DNA of 64,000 nt. Source: Rossellomorea sp. SC111 (lineage in GTDB: Bacteria > Bacillota > Bacilli > Bacillales > Bacillaceae_B). The notes under the pieces are model-generated. The model was not told the DNA's origin. It was given only the letters and a program-made list of their open reading frames with translations, and ran no database searches. The translations under genes were made by a program, and so were the position numbers. Where the stretch lies: NCBI RefSeq assembly GCF_024733565.1, contig NZ_JANIOC010000006.1:1-64000 (forward strand), written 5' to 3'. Each line of letters starts with the position of its first letter. Within the stretch, counting starts at the first letter, position 1. Positions 1 through 8,471 of this stretch are shown here, piece after piece.

Positions 1-25
1 TAGATTCTTGAGTAAACTTGGCCAT
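1..25 (-). CDS. 5' end of an unidentified gene leaving the window
   Basis: Read on the minus strand, an AGGAGGT ribosome-binding sequence (about 36-42) precedes an ATG at 25-23. The open frame then begins M-A-K-F-T-Q-E-S and runs off the window. Only eight residues are visible, so no product can be named. Spacing from the RBS to the ATG is about 11 nt, slightly long. A perfect 11-bp inverted repeat abuts and partly covers the RBS. Confidence 0.35.
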
Positions 26-39
26 ATGTGCTGGTACCT

Positions 40-70
40 CCTATTGTTGGTTGGGGTGTCCAACAATAGG
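40..70 (-). promoter_or_regulatory. Perfect 11-bp hairpin touching the RBS of the leftmost gene
   Basis: CCTATTGTTGG (40-50) and CCAACAATAGG (60-70) are perfect inverted repeats around a 9-nt loop. On the minus strand the 3' arm runs directly into the AGGAGGT ribosome-binding sequence of the gene starting at 25, so the fold could hide part of it. It may equally be the end of the adjacent repeat element. Regulatory function is inference. Confidence 0.35.
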
Positions 71-280
71 GGTGCAACTCAGCGTTGCCCTGCGGGGTCT
101 CAACTGTCCAGCTCCGGCGGCTAGCCCCTCGAGGTCATAAGCTTAATGGCCCAAGAAGGCAAAAGGACGCCTTCTTAGTCCATTCATCTTATGCTTGTCG
201 GGGCTGAACAACCCGCCTCCGCATTTCGTGCTGTCCAGCATTTCCCGCAGGAGTCGAGCACCTTCCGCTCCAATCAACTA
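60..280 (-). repeat. Intergenic repeat of the CTCCTGCGGGA family, interrupted by a second repeat
   Basis: On the minus strand 280-240 reads GGAGCGGAAGG...GACTCCTGCGGGAAAT and 103-80 continues with GAGACCCCGCAGGGCAACGC. These are the two halves of the repeat family also found intact at 8146-8290 and, diverged, at 424-542. The halves are separated by a different element (113-230). The family is typical of intergenic DNA in Bacillus-like genomes; its role is unknown to me. Confidence 0.7.
113..230 (-). repeat. Hairpin-forming repeat inserted in another repeat, flanked by 9-bp duplication
   Basis: This 118-bp segment can fold end to end on the minus strand. The left arm has GCGGAGGCGG, AGCCCCGACAAGCATAAG and AAGAAGGC; the right arm has GCCTTCTT, CTTATGACCTCGAGGGGCT and CCGCCGGAG. 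It is flanked on both sides by the identical 9-mer CTGTCCAGC (104-112 and 231-239), as expected for a target-site duplication. No coding capacity. Part of the same sequence recurs at 38798-38890. Confidence 0.6.
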
Positions 281-423
281 TAGTAAATAAATGTCTATAT
301 TGCTTCGGTTTTTTTAAGGCAGAAGTGATTGTTTATAGTTATAGAATAGTTAAAGTTAAATGCTCTTAATTCTTTAATGGTTTTTGAGAAGCATTTGGCT
401 CTGTCACCAATAGCTTGATAAGA

Positions 424-542
424 GGGTGTGGGGAACTGCGTAGACTCCTACGGAAAAACGGGCGTGTCGAGACCCCGGAAGCGAAGTGTGCTGAGGAGGC
501 TCGGCCGAACGTCCGTGGAAAGCGAAGCAGTTCCCCTCACCC
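424..542 (+). repeat. Intergenic inverted-repeat element
   Basis: The ends GGGTGTGGGGAACTGC (424-439) and GCAGTTCCCCTCACCC (527-542) are inverted repeats with one mismatch. The interior carries GACTCCTACGG, GAGACCCCGGAAGCGAAG and GAGGAGGCTCGG, diverged versions of the motifs in the 8146-8290 element. No plausible gene overlaps it. The remainder of 281-685 holds only AT-rich DNA and the upstream region of the next gene. Confidence 0.65.
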
Positions 543-685
543 TGTAGCTCACACTCGTTGACAGAGCTACAGATCATAGGAAGTGAAAAAAACAACAATA
601 TTTGAAGGATTTCACAAATATGTACCACAATTATTCTTCTATTTCTGCTATTCTTTAAGTAGCAAACGGATGTAAGGGGTATAGT

Positions 686-2092
686 ATGAAACGATTTGTA
701 TTCACTTTCGGTTTTTTGATGATTCTGGTAAGTTCGGGCATTCTCTTCTTCCAGTGGATGGGGTTTACGACAGAGAGTGCGGGTGAATCCAGTATTGTTG
801 AGGTAAGTCAATCCTATTCCATCATTCATAAAGAAGATACGTTTCATGTGACTCAGAAGATCCACTTCCAATCAACCATTTCTCCTGCCCCCCTCTTGAT
901 CAAATGGCCGGCTGAGGCGGGGAACTTTACCTGTATAGATAAAGAAGAAAACAATTGTCTAACGAAAGAAAACGGTGAATTTTATGTAAGTACGTTCAAT
1001 CATGATCCTCAGGAAATCACCATAACCTATTCATTAAAGCAGTCGACGAAAGCTGAGAATATGCCATTAAGAAATTGGTATCCTGTACTTTCTGGGGTTT
1101 CTACCCTCAAAACAGATATTCAGTTAACCGAAAAGAGCTTAAGAAACGGAAAATGGATAGCGGGTTATCCATCTTCAAGCCATAAAAAACTGGATTATAT
1201 CGATTATTATTTCTTCAGTGGCAGAGGGGAACCTTCGGATCTAGTGTGGACTAAAGAATCATGGAAAGAGAGTGGCTCTTCAAAAGTAACGATATTGACC
1301 GAGGAAGGGGATCCAGTCGGATTTGACAAGCTGGATACACTCGAATCCGCTGACGGTTATGTGAAAGTCCTCATTACGGATAAAATCAAACCTTTTAACT
1401 CCCCTCATCTGATCGTGATCAATGATGCGTACGGGGAGCAGTTGAAAAGTATAAGGCATAGCCTGTTGTATCAAACGTTGTCCTCAAGTGATGAAGATGC
1501 GTGGTTGAAGGAATTGGCTGTCAGTATCCTACTTAATGAGCCTCCATACGCTGCTAAACCGGCATGGGCATACAAACAGCTAAAAGACGGTCTCACCTCT
1601 TCCCAGTGGGATGATCTTAGAAAAAAGATAAAAGATCAATCCATAGACAGTGACATGTTTGATGAAGCAGTCAGTAGCGTGACAGGGTTTATATGCTCTT
1701 TTTTTGCTGAAAGTGTAAAAGGGAATGAGCATCCTCTGCTTATCCTCAATGCGAGTAAGCCAATGAAGGTCAATCGAAAACCAATTCAGCTCTCTTACAT
1801 TTCATATCAACAAAAGGAATACATTCAGTTCCCTGAAGCCGTCGAGGCATTAGGAATTGAAATGGAAGAACTGCAGCCCGGCGTATACTTCACTTCTGTA
1901 GAGGGAAATACATTAAGGTTCTATATAAATGAAGATTATTTCATATATAATGAAGAAAACTACGGATTACTGGGGAAGCCGGTTCAAATGATAGGGGATA
2001 CCATTTATATGGACATACACTGGTATGGAAAATTGTTCGATGCGGAAGTGAAGAACAAGGAAAATGCCATCGAGATTTTAAAGGAAATGTAA
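686..2092 (+). CDS. Unrecognised exported or membrane-anchored protein with C-terminal stalk-like domain
   Basis: This 468-residue protein starts at an ATG preceded by AAGGGG. An uncleaved signal or single membrane anchor (about residues 5-25) is followed by a long, mostly beta-type extracellular region without cysteine motifs or catalytic signatures I recognise. The last ~110 residues (from about 355) contain segments such as YIQFPEAVEALGIEMEEL and GDTIYMDIHWYGKLF. These resemble the copper-amine-oxidase-N-like 'stalk' domain of Gram-positive surface proteins (family resemblance, not proven). It sits alone between a repeat and its own terminator, where B. subtilis has ylbG. Function unknown; probably displayed outside the membrane. 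Confidence 0.8.
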   Translation: MKRFVFTFGFLMILVSSGILFFQWMGFTTESAGESSIVEVSQSYSIIHKEDTFHVTQKIHFQSTISPAPLLIKWPAEAGNFTCIDKEENNCLTKENGEFYVSTFNHDPQEITITYSLKQSTKAENMPLRNWYPVLSGVSTLKTDIQLTEKSLRNGKWIAGYPSSSHKKLDYIDYYFFSGRGEPSDLVWTKESWKESGSSKVTILTEEGDPVGFDKLDTLESADGYVKVLITDKIKPFNSPHLIVINDAYGEQLKSIRHSLLYQTLSSSDEDAWLKELAVSILLNEPPYAAKPAWAYKQLKDGLTSSQWDDLRKKIKDQSIDSDMFDEAVSSVTGFICSFFAESVKGNEHPLLILNASKPMKVNRKPIQLSYISYQQKEYIQFPEAVEALGIEMEELQPGVYFTSVEGNTLRFYINEDYFIYNEENYGLLGKPVQMIGDTIYMDIHWYGKLFDAEVKNKENAIEILKEM

Positions 2093-2096
2093 AAAG

Positions 2097-2125
2097 CCCT
2101 GCAGAACTTTCTGCAGGGTCCTTCT
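2097..2125 (+). terminator. Terminator of the gene ending at 2092
   Basis: CCCTGCAGA (2097-2105) and TCTGCAGGG (2110-2118) form a perfect 9-bp stem with a 4-nt loop, followed by a pyrimidine-rich stretch. The 230 bp from here to rsmD hold no gene I can support. Confidence 0.7.
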
Positions 2126-2354
2126 ATATCCATCTCTGGAAAGAAGGCAAAGGGAGAGGAGAAACCGGAGGAAGAACTTATGGGGAATCGTAAGTCTTCT
2201 CCGCGGTTGGCAACAACATCAGTTAGGATGCTGTTACTTTCATTATCACCTATCAAAATGATTTTATACATTTTTGGTCGAAATTATGAATGTGGCGATA
2301 TGTGTCGAGATATGATAGGATAGGGAGGAAAAAATACATATATGGTGGATGATT

Positions 2355-2909
2355 ATGAGAGTCATATCAGGTACGTTAAAGGGCAGGCCGCTAAAGGCTG
2401 TTCCTGGAAGTGGAACACGGCCCACAACAGATAAGGTGAAAGAATCGATATTCAATATGTTAGGTCCCTATTTTGATGGCGGGACAGGATTGGACTTGTT
2501 TGCAGGAAGCGGTGGACTTGGCATTGAAGCGTTGAGCCGCGGACTCGATTCCGTCATTTTCGTGGATAGGGATCAAAAGGCGTTTCAAACGGTAAAGGCC
2601 AATCTTAAAGACTGTGATTTGATGGATCAAAGTGAAGTATACCGAAATGAAGCTACGAGAGCATTAAAGGCGATACTAAAAAGAGAAATAGTCTTTGACT
2701 ATATATTTCTGGATCCTCCATACAAACAGCAAAAGCTTCAACAACTCCTGGAATTCATCGATGAACACAATCTTCTAAATGAAAGCGGTTTCGTCATGTG
2801 TGAGCATGGATCGGAAATGACACTGGAAGATAGAGTGGGAAGCTTGGAGAAGGTAAGGGAAGAGACCTACGGAATCATCAGAATATCGATATTTTCCAGA
2901 GGAGAATGA
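2355..2909 (+). CDS. rsmD: 16S rRNA (guanine(966)-N(2))-methyltransferase RsmD
   Basis: RsmD methylates G966 (E. coli numbering) of 16S rRNA in the small subunit, using S-adenosylmethionine. The protein begins with the conserved MRVISG, has the SAM-binding motif I LDLFAGSGGLGIEAL and the N6/N2-methylase catalytic motif FLDPPY near residue 120. I place the start at 2355 rather than the in-frame ATG at 2349 because MRVISG is the family N-terminus and GGTGG (2344-2348) is then 6 nt upstream. Length of 184 residues is normal. It is syntenic with B. subtilis ylbH and precedes coaD as in most Bacillaceae. Confidence 0.93.
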   Translation: MRVISGTLKGRPLKAVPGSGTRPTTDKVKESIFNMLGPYFDGGTGLDLFAGSGGLGIEALSRGLDSVIFVDRDQKAFQTVKANLKDCDLMDQSEVYRNEATRALKAILKREIVFDYIFLDPPYKQQKLQQLLEFIDEHNLLNESGFVMCEHGSEMTLEDRVGSLEKVREETYGIIRISIFSRGE

Positions 2910-2926
2910 TTGAGGAATTAAGATAA

Positions 2927-3430
<504 letters not shown>

Positions 3431-3438
3431 CCATTCAG

Positions 3439-3506
3439 GGTTGATCCAACTATAGACCTTATATTCACTAACTGTGATATCGGTCTAGGGGGATCAACCT
3501 TGTTTT
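3439..3506. terminator. Bidirectional terminator between coaD and ylbJ
   Basis: GGTTGATCC (3439-3447) pairs with GGATCAACC (3491-3499), and TAGACC (3453-3458) with GGTCTA (3482-3487) inside it. A T-rich run follows on the plus strand. The position between two convergent genes suits termination in both directions. Confidence 0.7.
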
Positions 3507-4727
3507 TCATTCAATTACATGTTTTCGGGCATATAGAATACTGTATACGATCAGACTTGAAATCGTGATAATGGGACCAACCGTTTTGAACCAATAGAGC
3601 ATATCGGTCCAAAATGCGTCGTTATGCCTGGCGAATACCGGGATGGCATTGGATAGCTGTTCATCGGAGAACCTTTTATAAATAGGCTTCCAAATGAGAA
3701 TGGTAGTGACAGAAGCTGCAAATCCATGAACTAAGCGTGCGTAGAAGAAAGGTTTAAATCGAATATCCGTATCTGCAAGGATACTTGCGACCTGTGCCTG
3801 GACGCTGAATCCACTGAAGCCTAATATAAAGCTTGTGATGATCGCTTGATGGAGGAGGGTGGCTTCAGTTACGCCGCTTGTGAGCTTTGAACCCAATGTG
3901 ATTTCAAAGAGCCCTGAGATAAATGGGATGCTTAACTGATCGGGTAATTGCAGAAGTACAAATAATGTCGATAGACCCTCGGCAAAAAAGGTCGTGATGT
4001 GCAGGTGATACAGCATTTTATTAATAACAGAAAATAAGATGATGAATCCACCGATCATTAATAACGTTTGAATAGAGGAAGTGACGGCATCCCCCAATAG
4101 TTTACCGATGGGGCGTTTGTCCTCCAGTCTTGTCCGGTGAAGTGCAGAGAATGCTTCCCGGAGGATGAAACCTTTCCTTTTTGTTAGGCTGCTTCTGATT
4201 TCTTCTTTCTCTTTGGCTCCATAGAACCTCATGACGACGCCAACAAAAATGTTCCCGATATAATGAGCGGCTGCTAACACAATGCCCAGTGTAGCGTTTT
4301 GGAAGAACCCGACAGATACTGCTCCGAATATGAATAGCGGGTTGGAAGAGTTGGTGAATGAAACGAGTCGTTCTGCTTCCACTTTCGAAATTTGTTCTTC
4401 CTGACGCAACCTGGCCGTCAATTTAGCTCCTGCGGGAAACCCCGATGCCATCCCCATGGCCCACACAAACCCGCCTACTCCCGGGACCCGGAATAATGGC
4501 CTCATCAAGGGCTCCAGCATAACTCCTATAAACCGGACTACCCCAAATCCGATCAGCATTTCAGACACAATAAAAAACGGCAATAAGGATGGAAAGACGA
4601 TTTCCCACCACATGTCCAACCCTCTGATGGATGCCTCCAATGATTCCCCGGGCATCAAGATAAGAGATGTGGCAAATACCGTCACACTTATGGATAAAGC
4701 CAAGGTCTTGATTTTGGATTTAAACAA
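3507..4727 (-). CDS. ylbJ: Sporulation integral membrane protein YlbJ
   Basis: YlbJ is a multi-pass membrane protein of the nucleoside-recognition (Gate domain) type. In B. subtilis it is made in the mother cell under SigE and is needed for normal spore resistance; its transported substrate is not settled as far as I know. The 406 residues contain roughly eight to ten hydrophobic segments and the conserved stretch MGMASGFPAGAKLTARL. The start is a TTG at 4727 with GGGGAGG just upstream. It is divergent from ylbK, as in B. subtilis. Confidence 0.92.
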   Translation of the reverse strand: MFKSKIKTLALSISVTVFATSLILMPGESLEASIRGLDMWWEIVFPSLLPFFIVSEMLIGFGVVRFIGVMLEPLMRPLFRVPGVGGFVWAMGMASGFPAGAKLTARLRQEEQISKVEAERLVSFTNSSNPLFIFGAVSVGFFQNATLGIVLAAAHYIGNIFVGVVMRFYGAKEKEEIRSSLTKRKGFILREAFSALHRTRLEDKRPIGKLLGDAVTSSIQTLLMIGGFIILFSVINKMLYHLHITTFFAEGLSTLFVLLQLPDQLSIPFISGLFEITLGSKLTSGVTEATLLHQAIITSFILGFSGFSVQAQVASILADTDIRFKPFFYARLVHGFAASVTTILIWKPIYKRFSDEQLSNAIPVFARHNDAFWTDMLYWFKTVGPIITISSLIVYSILYARKHVIE

Positions 4728-4902
4728 CAGGACTTCCTCCCCTAAGAAAATAGTTCCTTCTATCTCAATTCCTTGTGAAATGGGAAAAGAATGATAAAAT
4801 GAGATTAATTCAACTTGTCCTCATATTATTCAATATACTCATACATAACTGAAATAGACCATATGATGAATAGACCGATAACTCGGGAAAAGGGGGAAGG
4901 GC

Positions 4903-5682
4903 ATGGATAGACCAAAGATCGGATTAGCCCTCGGCTCGGGTGGCGCAAGGGGATTTGCTCATTTAGGCGTCTTGAAAGCCTTTGATGATGCTGAAATACC
5001 GATTGATATGATTGCAGGCAGCAGTATGGGCGCACTTGTGGGCTGCTTCTATGGGGTGGGTCACAAGATGGAAGACCTCTACAAGCTTTCCACTACCTTC
5101 AGAAGAAAGTATTACTTGGACTTTACTGTTCCGAAAATGGGTTTCATATCTGGTAAAAGAATAAAAGAGTTCATTCAGCTTTTTACTCATAATAAAAATA
5201 TTGAAGAATTAAATATCCCTGTAAGTGTTGTGGCAACTGACATAACCAATGGAGAAAAAGTCATATTTACCACCGGTCCAATAGCAAGCGCTGTAAGGGC
5301 AAGTATCGCTATACCTGGTATTTTTGTGCCTGAAAGGATAAATGGCCGTCTATTGGTGGACGGGGGCGTCATTGACCGGGTCCCGGTTTCGGTGGTGAAA
5401 GAAATGGGAGCGGATATTGTGATCGGGGTCGATGTGTCTCATGTGAAACGTAATGCAGAAATCACCACCATATATGACGTGATCATGCAAAGCATCGATA
5501 TCCTTCAACTGGAAATCGTCGCTCACCGTGAATTTGCTTCTGATTTCATGATCAGACCACATGTAGAAATGTACAGTACCAGAGCTTTTAAAAACATTGA
5601 AGAAATCATCGATATGGGAGAAGAAGAAGCAAAGAAGGCTATTCCTTCCATCAAGGAAGCTCTGGACAATTGGAAGGAGTAA
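4903..5682 (+). CDS. ylbK: Patatin-like phospholipase family protein YlbK
   Basis: This is a predicted serine lipid acyl hydrolase with a Ser-Asp catalytic dyad. Visible motifs are the glycine-rich oxyanion loop GSGGARG (residues 11-17), the nucleophile elbow GSSMG with Ser41, and the DGG motif with Asp153. No signal peptide or membrane anchor is seen, so it is probably cytoplasmic or peripherally membrane-bound. Its substrate is unknown. A GGGGGAAGGG ribosome-binding region precedes the ATG. The stop is 4 bp from the start of ylbL, indicating one transcript. Confidence 0.92.
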   Translation: MDRPKIGLALGSGGARGFAHLGVLKAFDDAEIPIDMIAGSSMGALVGCFYGVGHKMEDLYKLSTTFRRKYYLDFTVPKMGFISGKRIKEFIQLFTHNKNIEELNIPVSVVATDITNGEKVIFTTGPIASAVRASIAIPGIFVPERINGRLLVDGGVIDRVPVSVVKEMGADIVIGVDVSHVKRNAEITTIYDVIMQSIDILQLEIVAHREFASDFMIRPHVEMYSTRAFKNIEEIIDMGEEEAKKAIPSIKEALDNWKE

Positions 5683-5686
5683 AAAT

Positions 5687-6730
5687 ATGAAAACGAAAAC
5701 GCTGATAAGAACCCTGATCATCATGACCATCATCATGGTCGCCACTTCTTTTTATTATCTGCCTTTCTATGTAACGAAACCCGGAAGTGCACATGAACTG
5801 GATCCAATCGTCCACGTCGAGAATGGATATGAGGACGATGGGGAACTGATGCTGACAACCGTCAGAATGGGAAGGGCGAATATATATGCCTATCTAATGG
5901 CGAGCATAAGGAAATATGAATATATCTTTCCGGTAGAGGAGATCAGGAGTCCACATGAAAGCGATGAAGAATACAATCTTCGCCAACTTCAGCTCATGAA
6001 TAACTCCCAAAGCCATGCCATTGAAGTGGCATACAGCAAAGCAGGCAAACCGTATGAATATAAATATAAAGGGATTTATGTATTAAATATATATCCTGAC
6101 ATGCCGGCTGAAAAAGTCCTGAAACCGGGCGATCGGATCACAGCCATCGATGGTCAAACGTTTCAGTCCTCACAAGAATTCATTGATTACGTAAGTGGGA
6201 AAACAAAGGGAGACAAAGTGGATATCACGTTCGTGCGGGATAAAGAGGAAAGGGTTGAAACGATTCCACTGGAAGAATTTCCCGATGCCCCTGATAAAAT
6301 TGGCCTCGGCATCACATTAAGCGATGATAAAGAAATCATTACCGATCCACCAGTAAAGCTTGAGACCGAGGAAATAGGAGGACCTTCTGCCGGATTGATG
6401 TTCAGTTTGGAGATCTATGATCAACTAACCGAGGAAGACCTTGCTAAAGGGCACAGGATTGCCGGGACCGGGACAATCTCAGAGGATGGAGTAGTCGGAC
6501 GTATCGGCGGCATCGAACAAAAAATCATTGCTGCTGACAAAGCGGATGCCGAATATTTCCTTGCACCGGATGAAACCATTACGAAAGAAATGAAGAAAAA
6601 ATACCCTGATCTTGAATCCAACTATGCAGCTGCGAAAAGAACTGCTGAAGACATCGGTACGGATATGAAAGTGATACCTGTAAAAACTTTTGATGAAGCC
6701 CTGTCCTTCCTCAAATCAATCAAAAACTGA
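5687..6730 (+). CDS. ylbL: Membrane-anchored Lon-type protease YlbL (DdcP)
   Basis: DdcP is known in B. subtilis as one of two proteases that clear the checkpoint inhibitor YneA so division can resume after DNA damage. An N-terminal membrane anchor (about residues 8-28) is followed by a PDZ domain (about 120-195, with GDRITAIDGQ) and a Lon-type S16 protease domain. The catalytic Ser234 lies in GGPSAGLMFS and Lys279 in GIEQKIIAAD, matching the residues known in the B. subtilis protein. I use the ATG at 5687, with AAGGAG 7 nt upstream, not upstream codons that overlap ylbK. Length is 347 residues. Confidence 0.94.
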   Translation: MKTKTLIRTLIIMTIIMVATSFYYLPFYVTKPGSAHELDPIVHVENGYEDDGELMLTTVRMGRANIYAYLMASIRKYEYIFPVEEIRSPHESDEEYNLRQLQLMNNSQSHAIEVAYSKAGKPYEYKYKGIYVLNIYPDMPAEKVLKPGDRITAIDGQTFQSSQEFIDYVSGKTKGDKVDITFVRDKEERVETIPLEEFPDAPDKIGLGITLSDDKEIITDPPVKLETEEIGGPSAGLMFSLEIYDQLTEEDLAKGHRIAGTGTISEDGVVGRIGGIEQKIIAADKADAEYFLAPDETITKEMKKKYPDLESNYAAAKRTAEDIGTDMKVIPVKTFDEALSFLKSIKN

Positions 6731-6770
6731 ACAAAGAGACTGCCTCAGTACTGGGGCAGTCTCTTTGTTT
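6731..6770. terminator. Bidirectional terminator between ylbL and tmcAL
   Basis: ACAAAGAGACTGCC (6731-6744) and GGCAGTCTCTTTGT (6755-6768) form a perfect 14-bp stem. It lies immediately after the ylbL stop and immediately before the stop of the convergent gene. Confidence 0.85.
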
Positions 6771-6773
6771 GAA

Positions 6774-7991
6774 TCATATTGTCTTCATGATAGGCGGTTG
6801 AGACCACTCTTGTCGAAGCAGTCTTTTTCGTGCATCTGGATGCTGTATGCCCAATGAATAGATTTCCGCGGCCTTTACATCTAAATGTATTTCGTGTTGA
6901 TCTGCACTAGATAGCTTGCTGATCAAAGGGAGGGACAGGTTCTTTTTCCGGGAACGGATATATTCCCTGCCCCTGTCATTCATTCCTAAAAGGCGGATGT
7001 AACTTGGGGAGTCATGCCGGTTCCGCATCTCTTCTTTATGTGTATCGGTTAATACGTGAAGGAGCATTCTTTGAAGGCGTGTCCAAGTATATCGCTTCGT
7101 CTTGAGCTTGGTCATGAATTCTTCAAAGGACAAGGTAGACTTCGCACACTCTACCATCCGGTTTTCTATTCCCTCTTCTACTTCATATATATCCCTCAAC
7201 TCATCTTTTGAAGAGGAGAGAAGCTTATACTGAAGCAATGGCCAATAATTCTCCCACCTGTGGAATCCTCCATACTCACTTTTATACCTATCCAGTTCCT
7301 GCACAGAACTGGCGGGTAGATAAAATCCGATCTCGTGATCCCCACGGGTACTGAATATGCTTTTTCGAATGCTGGTTGCACTGGCAATTGAAGGGGAGGA
7401 GAAATGTTCATCATGGTAACCGGCTGATTCACGCGTAATGGTATACGCTTTTAATGAAGAACAAAGCTGGTTCCTTGCTTCCAAATAGTGAAATCCCAAA
7501 ATATTGTTGGGTTTACTTAAATCGATGACATCGTCCTGATGGCCTAATTTCCGAAATGCACCGGCGAGGGCTGAAGGATAGCTCATCCCTTCCTGGATAA
7601 ATCCTTTTATGTACGCATTGTATTGCTCCTGGTTGGTTTGGATGAATCGAATCGTGTTGAGGAAAGCATCCATATCACCATCTTCGCTTCCGAAACAGAA
7701 GCTCTCACAGCCAAAACGATCAAGGAGTGAAATGGCACCTTTTGAAAAAATTTCAGCATGCTGAGTCGCAAAACAATATGGAAGCTCTATGACAACATCC
7801 ACTCCCGTCTCCAACGCCATCCTGGTACGTGCCCATTTGGAAACGAGTGCAGGCTCTCCACGCTGGAGAAAGTGCCCACTCATCACGGCCACGACGATAT
7901 CCGCCCCTGTAGTTGCCCGCGTCTCCCTCAAATGATGTAAATGTCCATTATGAAATGGATTATACTCCACTACGACCCCTGTGGCTCTCAT
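6774..7991 (-). CDS. tmcAL: tRNA(Met) cytidine acetate ligase TmcAL (YlbM)
   Basis: TmcAL makes N4-acetylcytidine at the wobble base C34 of elongator tRNA(Met) from acetate and ATP. The N-terminal nucleotidyltransferase-like fold is shown by VVEYNPFHNGHLHHL (HxGH-type motif, His14/His17) and GADIVVAVMSGHFLQRGEPA. The family N-terminus is M-(K/R)-A-x-G, so I prefer the ATG at 7991 over the in-frame GTG at 8000; an AAAGGA lies about 12 nt upstream. Length of 405 residues is normal. It converges on ylbL. Confidence 0.92.
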   Translation of the reverse strand: MRATGVVVEYNPFHNGHLHHLRETRATTGADIVVAVMSGHFLQRGEPALVSKWARTRMALETGVDVVIELPYCFATQHAEIFSKGAISLLDRFGCESFCFGSEDGDMDAFLNTIRFIQTNQEQYNAYIKGFIQEGMSYPSALAGAFRKLGHQDDVIDLSKPNNILGFHYLEARNQLCSSLKAYTITRESAGYHDEHFSSPSIASATSIRKSIFSTRGDHEIGFYLPASSVQELDRYKSEYGGFHRWENYWPLLQYKLLSSSKDELRDIYEVEEGIENRMVECAKSTLSFEEFMTKLKTKRYTWTRLQRMLLHVLTDTHKEEMRNRHDSPSYIRLLGMNDRGREYIRSRKKNLSLPLISKLSSADQHEIHLDVKAAEIYSLGIQHPDARKRLLRQEWSQPPIMKTI

Positions 7992-8145
7992 AAAATCCAC
8001 ACATCCTTTCCGAAATCAGTCTCACATTCTTTATAATAGAAAATAAAAGTACTCAAATATCCTATTTTATTGAATCTAACTAAATATAACATATTTAATG
8101 ATTTTGTCTTTCCGTTAGATTGGGGAAAGACTTTTTCTTAGAACC

Positions 8146-8290
8146 AAAGAGTGGATCGTAGCGGAAGCCACTTGACTCCTGCGGGAAATAGAGGAAAGGT
8201 CAAGACCCCGCAGGGCACCAGCCCGAGGAGGCTTGACTTCCTCCACGAGGAAAGCAAGTGGCTGCAGCGGAGAGGAACGGTCTCTGTGTT
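8146..8290 (+). repeat. Intergenic repeat of the CTCCTGCGGGA family
   Basis: The element contains GACTCCTGCGGGAAAT (8174-8189), GACCCCGCAGGGCACCAGC, GAGGAGGCTTGAC and GAAAGCAAGTGGCTGCAGCGG. The sub-terminal pair GCCACTTG (8167-8174) and CAAGTGGC (8255-8262) is inverted, so much of the element can fold. It matches the two halves of the interrupted copy at 60-280. The rest of 8001-8415 shows nothing else I can support. Confidence 0.7.
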
Positions 8291-8415
8291 TTTTACGAGC
8301 CCATTTATGCATCTCAATAGGAAATCATAACGAATATCATAAAATATTTGAAAATCCTTATATTTAAACGTTATAATTACAACACTATGGAAGTAAAGAG
8401 TGTAAAGAAAAAATA

Positions 8416-8444
8416 TTGACAAACGGTATTATGAAAGCTATAAT
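8416..8444 (+). promoter_or_regulatory. Consensus SigA promoter for ylbN-rpmF
   Basis: TTGACA (8416-8421) and TATAAT (8439-8444) are both perfect and separated by exactly 17 bp. Transcription would start near 8451, just before the GAGGTG ribosome-binding site of ylbN. A perfect -35/-10 pair fits a highly expressed ribosomal protein operon. Confidence 0.85.
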
Positions 8445-8471
8445 TACCTTTGTTGCCTTGAGGTGATTACA

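Noticed and set aside
404..871. A 155-codon minus-strand frame
   Set aside because: It is antisense to the start of the exported protein gene and across the 424-542 repeat; its composition reflects the repeat, not a protein.
2005..2271. An 88-codon minus-strand frame between the unknown gene and rsmD
   Set aside because: It overlaps the end of the plus-strand gene and its terminator, has no ribosome-binding site before its ATG, and resembles nothing I know.
4830..4860. A SigE-like promoter (CATACATA) before ylbK
   Set aside because: The upstream ATATT is too close to the octamer (about 12 bp instead of 14-15).
8115..8422. Two minus-strand frames upstream of tmcAL
   Set aside because: They lie on the intergenic repeat and the divergent promoter region, with no ribosome-binding site and low-complexity translation.
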